Positions 14,224 through 21,944 of a stretch of DNA of 36,460 nucleotides are shown piece by piece (the stretch's first letter is position 1; every line of letters starts with the position of its first letter). Source of the DNA: Rathayibacter tritici (GTDB lineage Bacteria; Actinomycetota; Actinomycetes; Actinomycetales; Microbacteriaceae); contig NZ_PSWS01000011.1 of NCBI RefSeq assembly GCF_002932875.1, positions 1 to 36,460 of the forward strand. Reading direction: 5' to 3'. The notes under the pieces were generated by a model. The model was not told where the DNA came from. It ran no database searches and saw nothing but the letters and a program-made list of their open reading frames with translations. The position numbers and the translations under genes are program-made.

Positions 14224-14949
14224 ATGAGCAGACCTCATCCCTCCGTCATTGCCCTTCAGGCCACGTTGCGTCGCACCCGGATCCTCCTCGTCGCGCTCAT
14301 CGCCGTGGCCCTGTTCCTCGGTGTGGTCGCGCTCGGTCAGGCGGGCCCCACCTCCGGTCCGCTCGCCGCGCCCTCTCCCACCGCAGCAGCCGCGCAGCGG
14401 CCGAGCATCGAGCGTCGCGATGCCGCGGATCCGGCTGCGATCGGCGCGCTCGACGCACCGGTCGTCCTGACCGAGTGGACCGACCTGCGCTGCCCCTTCT
14501 GCGCCCAGTTCGGCCGCGAGACGCTGCCGACGCTGGTGCAGGAGTACGTCGACACCGGCAAGGTGCGGATCGAGTTCCGCGACGTCGCGTTCTTCGGTGA
14601 GCAGTCCGATCAGGCCTCCGTCGCCGCGCGCGCCGCGGGACGGCAGGGCCTGTTCGCCGCCTACCTCGATGCCGTGTTCCGTGCCGCGCCGGAGTCGGGC
14701 CACCCGGATCTGCCGCGCGAGAAGCTGCTCGAGTTCGCCCGCGACGCGCAGGTCCCCGATCTCGCCCGGTTCGAGGCCGACCTCGACGACCCCGCACTCC
14801 TCGCCGCAGTGCAGCAGGACACGGTGGAGGCGCAGCGGCTCGGTGCGACGAGCGTCCCCTTCTTCGCCGCCTCCGGTACCGCGTTCTCGGGTTCGCAGCC
14901 GATCGAGCGCTTCCGCGCCTTCCTCGACGCCGCTCTCGCCGGCGCCTGA
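14224..14949 (+). CDS. Membrane-anchored DsbA-like thioredoxin-fold protein
   Basis: A 241-residue extracytoplasmic thiol oxidoreductase. The N-terminus has an uncleaved signal anchor (ILLVALIAVALFLGVVALG, about 20-38) and a Pro/Ala/Thr-rich linker. The DsbA-type thioredoxin fold then shows WTDLRCPFCAQF, with active-site dithiol Cys-Pro-Phe-Cys at about 93-96, an inserted helical region, and the cis-proline loop TSVPFF. It should form or isomerise disulfides on exported proteins. The next gene, a CcdA-type electron transporter, starts three bases after its stop, so the two probably form one redox relay. Confidence 0.92.
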   Translation: MSRPHPSVIALQATLRRTRILLVALIAVALFLGVVALGQAGPTSGPLAAPSPTAAAAQRPSIERRDAADPAAIGALDAPVVLTEWTDLRCPFCAQFGRETLPTLVQEYVDTGKVRIEFRDVAFFGEQSDQASVAARAAGRQGLFAAYLDAVFRAAPESGHPDLPREKLLEFARDAQVPDLARFEADLDDPALLAAVQQDTVEAQRLGATSVPFFAASGTAFSGSQPIERFRAFLDAALAGA

Positions 14950-14952
14950 GCG

Positions 14953-15753
14953 GTGGGCCTCGGACTCCTCGGCGCCTTCGCCGGCGGGCTGCTCACCCTG
15001 CTCAGCCCGTGCTCGGTGATGGTGCTGCCGGCGTTCTTCTCCTACGCCTTCGCCGCTCCCTCGACGGTGCTGGGCAGGACGGCGGTGTTCTACCTCGGGC
15101 TGATCACCACGCTCGTGCCGCTCGGCGTGCTCGCAGGGACGGTCGGTGCGTTCGTCGCGGAGTACCGGGAGGTCGTGATCACCGTCGCGGCGCTCGTGGT
15201 GATCGCCCTCGGCCTGCTGATGCTCAGCGGCCTCCCGCTGCCGTTCTTCTCGCATCACGTTGCGGGCGGAACGTCGACGGCCAGCGTCTACACCCTCGGC
15301 ACCGTCTACGGGCTGGCGGGGGTGTGCGCCGGCCCGGCGCTGGGCACGGTACTGACGTTCTCCGCGGTGAGCGGCAACGCGCTCGCGGGCGGAGTCGCGC
15401 TGCTGGTCTTTGCGGCCGGGATGGCGTTCCCGCTGCTCGTGCTGAGCCTGCTCTGGGCGCGCCTCCCGGCGGTTCGGGTCCTGGTGCGGCCCCGCGAGAT
15501 CCGGCTCGGGCGCTGGCGCACCACGCTCTCGGCGCTCATCGGCGGAGCGGTCACGGTGGGGCTCGGAGTGCTGCTGCTGGTCACCCACGGGACGGCGAGC
15601 CTCGGCGGCGGGCTGGGCGCCTCCGCTGCCGTCGAGCTGGAGGGCCGGACGCTCGACGCGGCGAGCGCCGTCCCGGACGTGGTGGTGCTGGCCGTGGTGG
15701 TTGCCGGGGCGGCGGTCGCCCTCGTGCTGGTGCGCAGGCACGCCCACCGCTGA
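14953..15753 (+). CDS. CcdA/DsbD-type transmembrane electron transporter
   Basis: A 266-residue polytopic membrane protein of the CcdA family, with six or seven helices. The first family cysteine lies in LLTLLSPCSVMVLPAF, and the second in LAGVCAGPALG, on transmembrane helices 1 and 4. These two cysteines carry electrons from cytoplasmic thioredoxin across the membrane. The partner is probably the DsbA-like protein just upstream (gap three bases). The CcdA name by itself suggests cytochrome c maturation, but no Ccs/Res gene is nearby, so general disulfide control is equally likely. GTG at 14953 begins the first helix directly. Confidence 0.9.
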   Translation: MGLGLLGAFAGGLLTLLSPCSVMVLPAFFSYAFAAPSTVLGRTAVFYLGLITTLVPLGVLAGTVGAFVAEYREVVITVAALVVIALGLLMLSGLPLPFFSHHVAGGTSTASVYTLGTVYGLAGVCAGPALGTVLTFSAVSGNALAGGVALLVFAAGMAFPLLVLSLLWARLPAVRVLVRPREIRLGRWRTTLSALIGGAVTVGLGVLLLVTHGTASLGGGLGASAAVELEGRTLDAASAVPDVVVLAVVVAGAAVALVLVRRHAHR

Positions 15754-15760
15754 GGAGGAA

Positions 15761-16240
15761 TCAGGCGGGGAGCGACGCCTCGATCAGCTCGACGATCCGC
15801 GGGTCATCCGGCTGCACCGTCGGGCGGAACCGATGCACGGTGCCGTCCGCGGTGATCAGGAACTTTTCGAAGTTCCACTTCACCCGACCGGCCTTGCCGT
15901 TCTCGTCCTCGGTCTTGGTGAGCTCCGCGTAGAGCGGGTGCGCCGAGCGGCCGTTGACGCGAACCTTCTCGAACATCGGGAAGGTGACTCCCCAGGTCAT
16001 CGAGCAGTACTCCTTGATCTTGTCCTCGTCGCTCAGCTCCTGCAGGAACTGATTGCTCGGAAAGCCGAGAACCGTGAATCCGCGCTCCCCGTAGCTCTTC
16101 TGCAGGGCCTCGAGCTTTTCGTACTGCGGAGCGAGGCCGCAGCGCGAGGCGACGTTCACGATCAGCCGCACGGGCGGGTAGTCGGCGAGCGTCGACGTAC
16201 TGCCGTCGATCGTGGTGAGGGGGATGTCGGCAACGGGCAT
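15761..16240 (-). CDS. Glutathione peroxidase-family thiol peroxidase
   Basis: A 159-residue enzyme of the GPx family that reduces hydroperoxides. The catalytic tetrad is visible: Cys34 in NVASRCGLAPQY, Gln64 in FPSNQF, and Trp122-Asn123 in VKWNFEKFL. The peroxidatic residue is Cys, not selenocysteine. Cys79 in EYCSM sits where the resolving Cys of thioredoxin-dependent members lies, so the likely reductant is thioredoxin and not glutathione, which actinobacteria lack. ATG at 16238-16240 follows AGGAGC. It converges with ccdA seven bases away and diverges from ligD across a large hairpin. Confidence 0.95.
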   Translation of the reverse strand: MPVADIPLTTIDGSTSTLADYPPVRLIVNVASRCGLAPQYEKLEALQKSYGERGFTVLGFPSNQFLQELSDEDKIKEYCSMTWGVTFPMFEKVRVNGRSAHPLYAELTKTEDENGKAGRVKWNFEKFLITADGTVHRFRPTVQPDDPRIVELIEASLPA

Positions 16241-16280
16241 GGGAGCTCCTTCGCAGGTGGTGGCTCGACGGTACTCCCCG

Positions 16281-16356
16281 CCGCCGAGGGAACCCCGGAC
16301 CGTCGAGGGAACCCGCAGCAGCGGGCTCCCTCGACCGTTCGGGGTTCCCTCGGCGG
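16281..16356. repeat. Large 36-base-arm hairpin between the glutathione peroxidase and ligD starts
   Basis: Arms at 16281-16316 and 16321-16356 pair at 33 of 36 positions around the tetraloop AGCA. Each arm contains two GAGGGA-type submotifs (GAGGGAACCC twice in the left arm). It lies between divergent genes and ends 24 bases before the ligD start, so it would form in DNA or in the ligD leader and is not a terminator. Confidence 0.9.
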
Positions 16357-16379
16357 ACGCGGCCCTCCACGATGGGGGG

Positions 16380-18875
16380 ATGGGGGCGCAGCAGGTCGTG
16401 GTGGTGGGCGGGCGGAGGCTGCGGCTGACGAACCTCGAGAAGGTCGTCTACCCGGAGGCGGGCCTCACCAAGGCCGATGTGCTCGCCTACTACGCGGCGG
16501 TTGCCCGAGCGATGCTGCCGCATCTGGCGCGCCGCCCCATCACCCGCAAGCGCTGGGTGGACGGAGTGGGCACCACCGAGCACCCGGGCGAGGTCTTCTT
16601 CGAGAAGAACCTGCCCTCCTCCGCCCCCTACTGGCTGAGCCGGACCCGGCTCGCGCATTCGTCCCGCGACGTCGAGTACCCGCTGGTCGACGACGTCGCC
16701 GGGCTCACCTGGCTCGCGCAGCAGGCCGCGATCGAGCTGCACGTCCCCCAGTGGCGGGTGGGATCCGACGGCGAGCGCCGCCCGCCCGACCGCCTCGTGC
16801 TCGACCTCGACCCGGGCGAGGGCGCAGGCCTGGCCGAGTGCGCCGAGGTCGCGTTCCTCGCCCGTGACCTGCTGGAGGGAATGGGCCTGGCGCCGCTGCC
16901 GGTGACCAGCGGGAGCAAGGGGATCCACCTCTACTGCCCACTCGACGCCTCCGCCTCCAGCGACCAGATCTCGGCAGTCGCGCACGAGCTGGCGCGGGTG
17001 CTCGAATCGGACCACCGCGATCTCGTGGTCTCGGACATGAAGAAGACCCTGCGCGAGGGCAAGGTCCTCGTCGACTGGAGCCAGAACAGCGCGGCGAAGA
17101 CGACCATCGCGCCGTACTCCCTCCGCGGCCGCGTCCGTCCCGCCGCCGCCGCGCCCCGCACCTGGGAGGAGCTGGGCGCCGAGGGCCTGCGCCACCTCGC
17201 GCCCGACGAGGTGGTGGAGCGCCTGCGGAGCGACGGCGACCTCCTCCGGCCGCTGCTCGCCGCCCGCGGTGCCGGGCTCGAGCCCACCCCGGAGCGGATG
17301 GCGGGCTTCGCCGCGACGGACGCCTCCTCGGACCGGCTCGCGACCTACCGCAGCATGCGCGACGCGTCGAAGACGCCGGAGCCGGTGCCCGAGGCGGGAG
17401 TGGTGGGCTCCTCCTCCGGCGACACGTTCGTCATTCAGGAGCACCACGCGCGGCGCCTGCACTACGACTTCCGGCTGGAGCACGACGGCGTTCTGGTCAG
17501 CTGGGCCGTGCCGAAGGGTCCGCCGCTGGAGGGCGATGCGAATCGGCTCGCGGTGCAGACCGAGGACCATCCGCTGGAGTACGCGACCTTCGAGGGCACC
17601 ATCCCGGCCGGCGAGTACGGCGGCGGGGACGTGCGCATCTGGGACGAGGGCAGCTACGCCCTGGAGAAGTGGCGCGAGGGGAAGGAGGTGATCGCGGTGC
17701 TGACCGGCCGCCCCGACGGCGGTCTCGGCGGCGAGCCCCGCCGCTACGCGCTGCTGCACACCGGGTCGACGGCGGGCGCTGAGAAGAACTGGCTGCTGCA
17801 CCTGATGGCGCCGGGCGCTGCCCACGGGGCGCAGCGACGGGGCCGGCCGGGCGCGCCCGCCGCGTCGCCCGCACCCCGCCCCGCACCCTCCGCGAACCGC
17901 CCAAGCGAGGCCGCACCTGCGCGCCACCACCGCCCCATGCTCGCCACCGCCGGACGCAGGAGCGACGTGGATCCCGGGGCCGCGATCGAGATGAAGTGGG
18001 ACGGCTATCGCGCCCTCGTGCGGGTGCAGGGCGGCACGGCGATCCTGACCAGCCGCAACGGCAACGACCTCACCGCCGCGTTCCCGGATCTGCTCGGTCC
18101 GCTCGCCGACGCCGCTGCCGACGCCGTGCTCGACGGCGAAATCGTCGCCCTCGACTCCCGCGGGCGCCCCGACTTCGGTGCCCTGCAGACCCGCGGCGGG
18201 CTGACGAAGCCGCGCGAGATCGAGGCCGCCGCCAGGGACACTCCGGTGCATCTGATGCTGTTCGATCTGCTGGAACGCGACGGCGTGGACCTGACCGGCC
18301 GCGACTACGACACCCGCCGCGCGGCCCTGGTCGACCTCGTCGCCGAGAACGAGCGCGTGCACGTGCCGTCCGTCTTCGACGGCGACCTGGTGGAGGCGAT
18401 GGCGACCAGCCGCACCCTGGGCCTGGAGGGGGTGGTCGCCAAGCGCCGCGACTCGCGCTACCAGGAGGGCAGGCGCTCGCGCGACTGGATCAAGCTCACC
18501 CACCACCGGCTGCAGGAGGTCGTGATCGTGGGCTGGCGCGAGGGCGAGGGCGGCCTGCAGGGCTCGGTCGGCGCGCTGCTCACCGCGATCCCCGGCGACG
18601 ACGGCCTCGCTTACTCCGGCCGCGTCGGCACCGGCTTCAGCGACCGCGAGCGCCGCGGCCTCATCGACCGGCTGGCCGAGCACGCCACCGACGAGCCCGC
18701 CGTCTCCGTCTCTCCGCTCGAGTCGCGCGGCGTGCACTGGGTGTCGCCCGTGCTGGTCGGCGAGGTCCGCTACCGCGAGCGCACCGCCTCCGGGACGCTG
18801 CGGCAGCCGGTCTGGCGCGGCTGGCGCGCCGACAAGGCCGCGGCGGAGGTGCGCGTGGAGGAGCCGGAGGGCTGA
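16380..18875 (+). CDS. ligD: Multifunctional ATP-dependent DNA ligase LigD (831 aa)
   Basis: The end-joining enzyme of bacterial NHEJ, in mycobacterial domain order. An archaeo-eukaryotic primase-type polymerase (about 10-290) carries catalytic Asp142 and Asp144 in LVLDLDPGEG and SGSKGIHLY. A 3'-phosphoesterase (about 335-475) shows QEHHARRLHYDFRLEHDG and EYATFEGTIPAGEYGGGDV. A Pro/Ala-rich linker precedes the ligase domain (about 515-825) with nucleotidyl Lys539 in EMKWDGYRALV, DGEIVALD, LEGVVAKR and DWIKL. The ATG at 16380 is chosen because conserved sequence (LRLTNLEKVVYPEAGLTK) starts soon after. A weak CACGAT hexamer six bases upstream could make it leaderless. All three active sites look intact. 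Its usual partner Ku is not in the window. Confidence 0.96.
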   Translation: MGAQQVVVVGGRRLRLTNLEKVVYPEAGLTKADVLAYYAAVARAMLPHLARRPITRKRWVDGVGTTEHPGEVFFEKNLPSSAPYWLSRTRLAHSSRDVEYPLVDDVAGLTWLAQQAAIELHVPQWRVGSDGERRPPDRLVLDLDPGEGAGLAECAEVAFLARDLLEGMGLAPLPVTSGSKGIHLYCPLDASASSDQISAVAHELARVLESDHRDLVVSDMKKTLREGKVLVDWSQNSAAKTTIAPYSLRGRVRPAAAAPRTWEELGAEGLRHLAPDEVVERLRSDGDLLRPLLAARGAGLEPTPERMAGFAATDASSDRLATYRSMRDASKTPEPVPEAGVVGSSSGDTFVIQEHHARRLHYDFRLEHDGVLVSWAVPKGPPLEGDANRLAVQTEDHPLEYATFEGTIPAGEYGGGDVRIWDEGSYALEKWREGKEVIAVLTGRPDGGLGGEPRRYALLHTGSTAGAEKNWLLHLMAPGAAHGAQRRGRPGAPAASPAPRPAPSANRPSEAAPARHHRPMLATAGRRSDVDPGAAIEMKWDGYRALVRVQGGTAILTSRNGNDLTAAFPDLLGPLADAAADAVLDGEIVALDSRGRPDFGALQTRGGLTKPREIEAAARDTPVHLMLFDLLERDGVDLTGRDYDTRRAALVDLVAENERVHVPSVFDGDLVEAMATSRTLGLEGVVAKRRDSRYQEGRRSRDWIKLTHHRLQEVVIVGWREGEGGLQGSVGALLTAIPGDDGLAYSGRVGTGFSDRERRGLIDRLAEHATDEPAVSVSPLESRGVHWVSPVLVGEVRYRERTASGTLRQPVWRGWRADKAAAEVRVEEPEG

Positions 18876-18903
18876 GGGCTATCGTCGTGCCGCCACTGCG
18901 GAT

Positions 18904-18918
18904 GCTCCGGATCGGAGC
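18904..18918. terminator. Weak hairpin between ligD and the convergent MFS gene
   Basis: GCTCCG pairs with CGGAGC around GAT, 28 bases after the ligD stop. It is short and without a T run, so only a tentative terminator. Confidence 0.25.
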
Positions 18919-18979
18919 GGACCGGGAGGGTGCCTGACGGGCGACGAGTGGCTCGCTCACGGCTGCGTTCCCGGGTGCC

Positions 18980-20140
18980 TCAGTCGAGCCGCACCCCGCG
19001 CAGCAGGAGGAGGGTCGCGCCGACTGCCGCGCCGGTGCCGATGAGCACGCCGCCCGCTCCGGCCGCGGCGGCGAGGGCGCCGAGGAGGCTGGGCAGGGCG
19101 ATCAGTCCGAGGCGGTTGCCGGCGAGGCGCAGCGCGAGGGCGCGGCCGTGGCGGTCGGCGGGGGTGCGCTCGATCAGCCACGACATGGTGATGGGCTGAC
19201 CGATCCCGAGGCCCAGGCCGAGCGCGGCGACCGCGACGAAGAGGAGCACGGGCGGCGCGGGTAGCGCGACCAGCACCAGACAGAGCGCCGAGATCACGAT
19301 GCCGCCGACCATGACGCGGGTGCGTCCGAGCCGCGCAGTGGCGGCGCCGAGGAGCAGGCGCGAGGCCATCGAGGCGAGCGCCCGCACGGTGAGCAGCGCG
19401 CCGACGACACCGGCCGGCAGCCCGCGCTCGGCGCCGAGGGCCGGGAGGTACACGACGGTCAGGTCGACGGCAGCGACGACCGTGGCACTGGTCAGCAGCG
19501 CCCGCGCCAGACCCGGCACCCGCAGGAGCCCGAGCGTCGATCCGGGCGACGCCTCCTCCGGCGTGCGGCCGTGCGGGGCCGGGCCGCGGATCCCCGCGGT
19601 GACGGCGAGCAGCAGCACCGCGAGGACCCCGCCGACGAGGAACAGGGGCGCCGGGTCCGGCCGCACCGATCCGCCCGCGAACACCGGGATGAAGGCGGGC
19701 CCGATCGCCTGCCCGAGCGACGCGGCGAACGTGTAGTAGCCGAAGCGGCTGTCGAGCCGCGTGCCTCCGCTGCCGCCGGCGACGACCGTCTGCTGCCCCA
19801 CGACGCAGCCCACATGCCCCGCCCCGAGCAGCGCGATGCCGACGAGGAGCCCCGCGACGCTTCCGCCGGCGAGCAGCAGAACAGCCGCAGCGCCTACCGC
19901 GACGAGCGAGCCGACGGCCATCACCGCGCGCGCCCCGACTCGGTCGACCAGCCCTCCCGTCGGCAGTGCGATCAGCAGCGGAACCAGGGCGAAGGAGGCG
20001 CCGAGCGCCCCGAGCGCCCAGGCCGGGACGCCGAGCTGGATCGCCTGGTAGACGGCGGCGGGCCGGAGCAGGAACGCCACGGCCTGGATGAGCACGGCGT
20101 GCGCGAGCAGGGCCGGAGTCGCCAACCTTCGCACGCGCAC
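18980..20140 (-). CDS. Major facilitator superfamily transporter (386 aa)
   Basis: A 12-helix MFS protein. The loop after helix two has the MFS signature form GGLVDRVGARAVM, and a matching loop in the second half reads GAATARLGRTRVMVGG. A central cytoplasmic segment (GPAPHGRTPEEASPG) separates the halves. PADRHGRALALRLAGNRLGL is typical of drug-efflux-like members. The substrate is unknown. The GTG at 20138-20140 follows GGAGGATGGAGGA; longer in-frame sequence upstream is encoded by the hairpin at 20172 and is unlikely to be coding. Confidence 0.88.
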   Translation of the reverse strand: MRVRRLATPALLAHAVLIQAVAFLLRPAAVYQAIQLGVPAWALGALGASFALVPLLIALPTGGLVDRVGARAVMAVGSLVAVGAAAVLLLAGGSVAGLLVGIALLGAGHVGCVVGQQTVVAGGSGGTRLDSRFGYYTFAASLGQAIGPAFIPVFAGGSVRPDPAPLFLVGGVLAVLLLAVTAGIRGPAPHGRTPEEASPGSTLGLLRVPGLARALLTSATVVAAVDLTVVYLPALGAERGLPAGVVGALLTVRALASMASRLLLGAATARLGRTRVMVGGIVISALCLVLVALPAPPVLLFVAVAALGLGLGIGQPITMSWLIERTPADRHGRALALRLAGNRLGLIALPSLLGALAAAAGAGGVLIGTGAAVGATLLLLRGVRLD

Positions 20141-20171
20141 TCCTCCATCCTCCTGCCCGCGCCACTGAATC

Positions 20172-20217
20172 GCCCGAGAAGGCTCGTTCTCTCCCCCGAG
20201 AACGAGCCTTCTCGGGC
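20172..20217. terminator. Perfect 20-base-stem hairpin between two minus-strand genes
   Basis: GCCCGAGAAGGCTCGTTCTC (20172-20191) pairs perfectly with 20198-20217 around TCCCCC. It begins four bases past the stop of the gene at 20221 and ends 31 bases before the MFS start, so it is most likely a terminator that insulates the MFS gene. Confidence 0.75.
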
Positions 20218-20220
20218 ACT

Positions 20221-20520
20221 TCAACGCGACGGCGAGGAGGGAGGAAGGAGAGGGGTGCGCTGGGGGACGAGCAGGTCGAGGAGTGCCTCGACTCCGTTCA
20301 CGGGGTGCGGCTCGGCGGGGTGGTGGGGGGCGCACGGCTTGTAGGCGGGCGGATCGACGTTCAGGACGTGGCCGACGGGCCGGCCCTTCTCCCAAACCGT
20401 GAGCAGGAAGGCGCCGTCGCGCTCATCGGGGGCGCCGATCTCGAAAACCCTGCCGCGCACGGTCGCGCACTGCGGCTCCTTGCGCGCGAGGCGAATCCAG
20501 AAGGGATGGTCTGCGGCCAT
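20221..20520 (-). CDS. Small hypothetical protein (99 aa)
   Basis: ATG at 20518-20520 follows GGGGAGGA at spacing eight. The first 60 residues look like a small beta-rich domain (ADHPFWIRLARKEPQ, GRVFEIG, GAFLLTVWEKGRPVGHV), followed by a Pro/His-rich segment (PPAYKPCAPHHPAEPHP) and a helix. The Cys/His/Pro stretch might bind metal, but spacing matches no motif I know. It is followed directly by a strong hairpin, so it forms its own unit. Not recognised. Confidence 0.6.
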   Translation of the reverse strand: MAADHPFWIRLARKEPQCATVRGRVFEIGAPDERDGAFLLTVWEKGRPVGHVLNVDPPAYKPCAPHHPAEPHPVNGVEALLDLLVPQRTPLLPPSSPSR

Positions 20521-20693
20521 CGTGCCCGTCCTCCCCCGGCCAACCTGCGGCCGTACCCGTAGCGGCCCGCGCTGATGGTGTCGGCGGCGGACCGCGGGGC
20601 CTACCGTACGTCTGCCCACCCGCGGCCGGTCAGGGGGTTCACGGCGCAACTCCGCAGTGGTAGCACCAGCTGCGTCTCCCCTCGGGGCAGCGC

Positions 20694-21032
20694 TCAGTGC
20701 TCGTGCAGGTCGTCGTACTCAGCGGTGAACTCGCGGTCTCCGGGCTGCACCGGGTGCTCCCCCGTGAGGGCGTCAATGCGCTGGCGCAGTCGCGCCACCT
20801 CGCGCGCATTGTCCGGCTCGGGCAGGTCGGAGGGTGTCGTCTCAACGACCAGGGCGGCTGCGGCGTTCACGAGGAAGGTGGCTTCCACGCTCGCCCCGTC
20901 CGCTCCGATGCCGCTGTACTCCACGGAGTCGGCTGCACCCTTCACGGCGAGGGCGACGGCGTACTCGACGAGCGCATCGGCCGCCTCGTCGCCCACCAGG
21001 ATCGTCTTGTCTGCGAAGAGGATGTGCTTCAT
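20694..21032 (-). CDS. Small alpha/beta protein, left boundary paralog of the 21-24 kb island (112 aa)
   Basis: This protein and the one at 23684-24004 are paralogs. Both start MK(H/T)xL, continue with an ADKTILVGDEAADALVEYAV-like helix, a short strand, GADGASVEATFLV, then a hydrophobic strand AAALVVET. Here a longer acidic/polar tail follows with a possible helix (DNAREVARLRQRIDAL). Residue-for-residue identity is low but element order and the MK start agree, which also selects ATG at 21032 over one three codons upstream. It is divergent from DUF7882-like copy 2. It looks like a cytoplasmic single-domain protein without a catalytic motif. Confidence 0.65.
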   Translation of the reverse strand: MKHILFADKTILVGDEAADALVEYAVALAVKGAADSVEYSGIGADGASVEATFLVNAAAALVVETTPSDLPEPDNAREVARLRQRIDALTGEHPVQPGDREFTAEYDDLHEH

Positions 21033-21217
21033 GCCGTCCATGCTCGGCAGCGCTCGCCGGGCGGAGGGAGGAGGTTGACACGGACGCGCCGGTCGCGGAG
21101 GAGGCGGACGGATCGAGCAGGGGACGTCGGTCCCCGAGTTGTCGGATCGACCCCGTTGCGGAACAGTGGAGCGACGGCGGGTGCCTGCCGGCCGGTGATC
21201 AGGGGCTGGAGACGCCG

Positions 21218-21550
21218 ATGGGGAAGCTGCACTACGACGGAACGGTCGAGATCGATTTCGAGGATCGAGTGCTCGCTCACCTCCAGATCGTCATCACCGC
21301 GAAGCTGCGTCGCAACGAGTCGTTCCTGCTCAGCTGGCGCGACGACCACAGTATGGGCGACGGTCGCAGCGCGATCTGGCTGCACCCCTCGCACGCGCTC
21401 CGCTACAAGTACTTCGGCGGGCGCATGCCCCGGATCAATCCCGCCTGGATCGCCGCGCTCACCGACCTCGCCAATTCGGCCGGCGGGCTCTACGTCATCT
21501 CGGAGCCCACCGAGCCCGTACGTCCCCCCGTCAAGGGGGAGCAGCCATGA
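21218..21550 (+). CDS. DUF7882-like small protein, copy 2 (110 aa)
   Basis: Very similar in plan to the gene at 13365: MGKLHYDG, DFEDRVLAHLQIVI, KLRRNESFLLSWRDD, GRSAIWLHP, an aromatic RYKYF, INPAWIAAL and a closing SEP, then an extra Pro/Lys-rich tail. ATG at 21218 follows GGAG at spacing seven. Its TGA overlaps the next gene as ATGA, so it is translationally coupled to the 76-residue partner. A GGGGAC/GTCCCC hairpin lies 83 bases upstream (21120-21135). Function unknown; there is no ligase motif. Confidence 0.8.
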   Translation: MGKLHYDGTVEIDFEDRVLAHLQIVITAKLRRNESFLLSWRDDHSMGDGRSAIWLHPSHALRYKYFGGRMPRINPAWIAALTDLANSAGGLYVISEPTEPVRPPVKGEQP

Positions 21551-21777
21551 AGCGCATCGACGTGATCTACGACGGGACCGCCTACACGGTCACCAACCGC
21601 AGCCTCGCCGAGTTCCGCGCGGAGGTCGACGCCGCGCTCGCCGCCGCGACGCCGCAGTGGGTCATCGTCAACGCTGGCGAGGGCCGCGCGAATACGGCGC
21701 TGATCCTGATCACGCCGTACACCCCGCTGTCGATCATCACGAACGACGTCGACGACGCGAACACCGAGACGAACTAG
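21547..21777 (+). CDS. Partner of DUF7882-like copy 2 (76 aa)
   Basis: ATG at 21547 overlaps the previous stop by four bases. The protein is a small beta-helix-beta unit: KRIDVIYDGTAYTVTNRSL, a helix LAEFRAEVDAALAAA, strand WVIVNAGEG, then ALILITPYTPLSIITND and an acidic tail (DVDDANTETN). I recall similar short proteins in Microbacteriaceae. The layout resembles the 122-residue gene at 13792. The strict coupling argues that the two products act together. Confidence 0.7.
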   Translation: MKRIDVIYDGTAYTVTNRSLAEFRAEVDAALAAATPQWVIVNAGEGRANTALILITPYTPLSIITNDVDDANTETN

Positions 21778-21944
21778 CGGAGAACGCCCCAGACGTCAAC
21801 CACGTCGTCCTGTCGATCTGCGACCCGTACCGTCCAAGGGAACGTCGCCGATATCGAGTGCTCCTTCCGCTCGACGATTCCTGATCGGCACCGCCCGCGC
21901 CTCGGCGCACGAGTACGGCCGCGCACCTCCGGCCAGGAGCCGTG

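Noticed and set aside
13612-15747. 711-codon minus-strand frame opposite the DsbA-like and CcdA genes
   Set aside because: Shadow frame with His/Arg/Glu-rich repetitive composition; the plus strand encodes proteins with intact active sites.
14953-15753. Cytochrome c maturation locus from the CcdA match
   Set aside because: No Ccs/Res or haem-handling genes adjoin; the DsbA-like partner supports a general disulfide relay instead.
15804-18737. Very long minus-strand open frame (977 codons) opposite ligD
   Set aside because: It is the antisense shadow of ligD and glutathione peroxidase. It has repetitive Arg/Gly/Ala/Val composition, no domain motifs and no ribosome binding site, as expected when GC-rich codons suppress stops.
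20198-20395. Longer start for the MFS gene at 18980 (85 additional residues)
   Set aside because: The extension is Pro/Arg-rich, runs through the perfect hairpin and overlaps the upstream gene; the GTG at 20140 has a strong binding site directly before the first helix.
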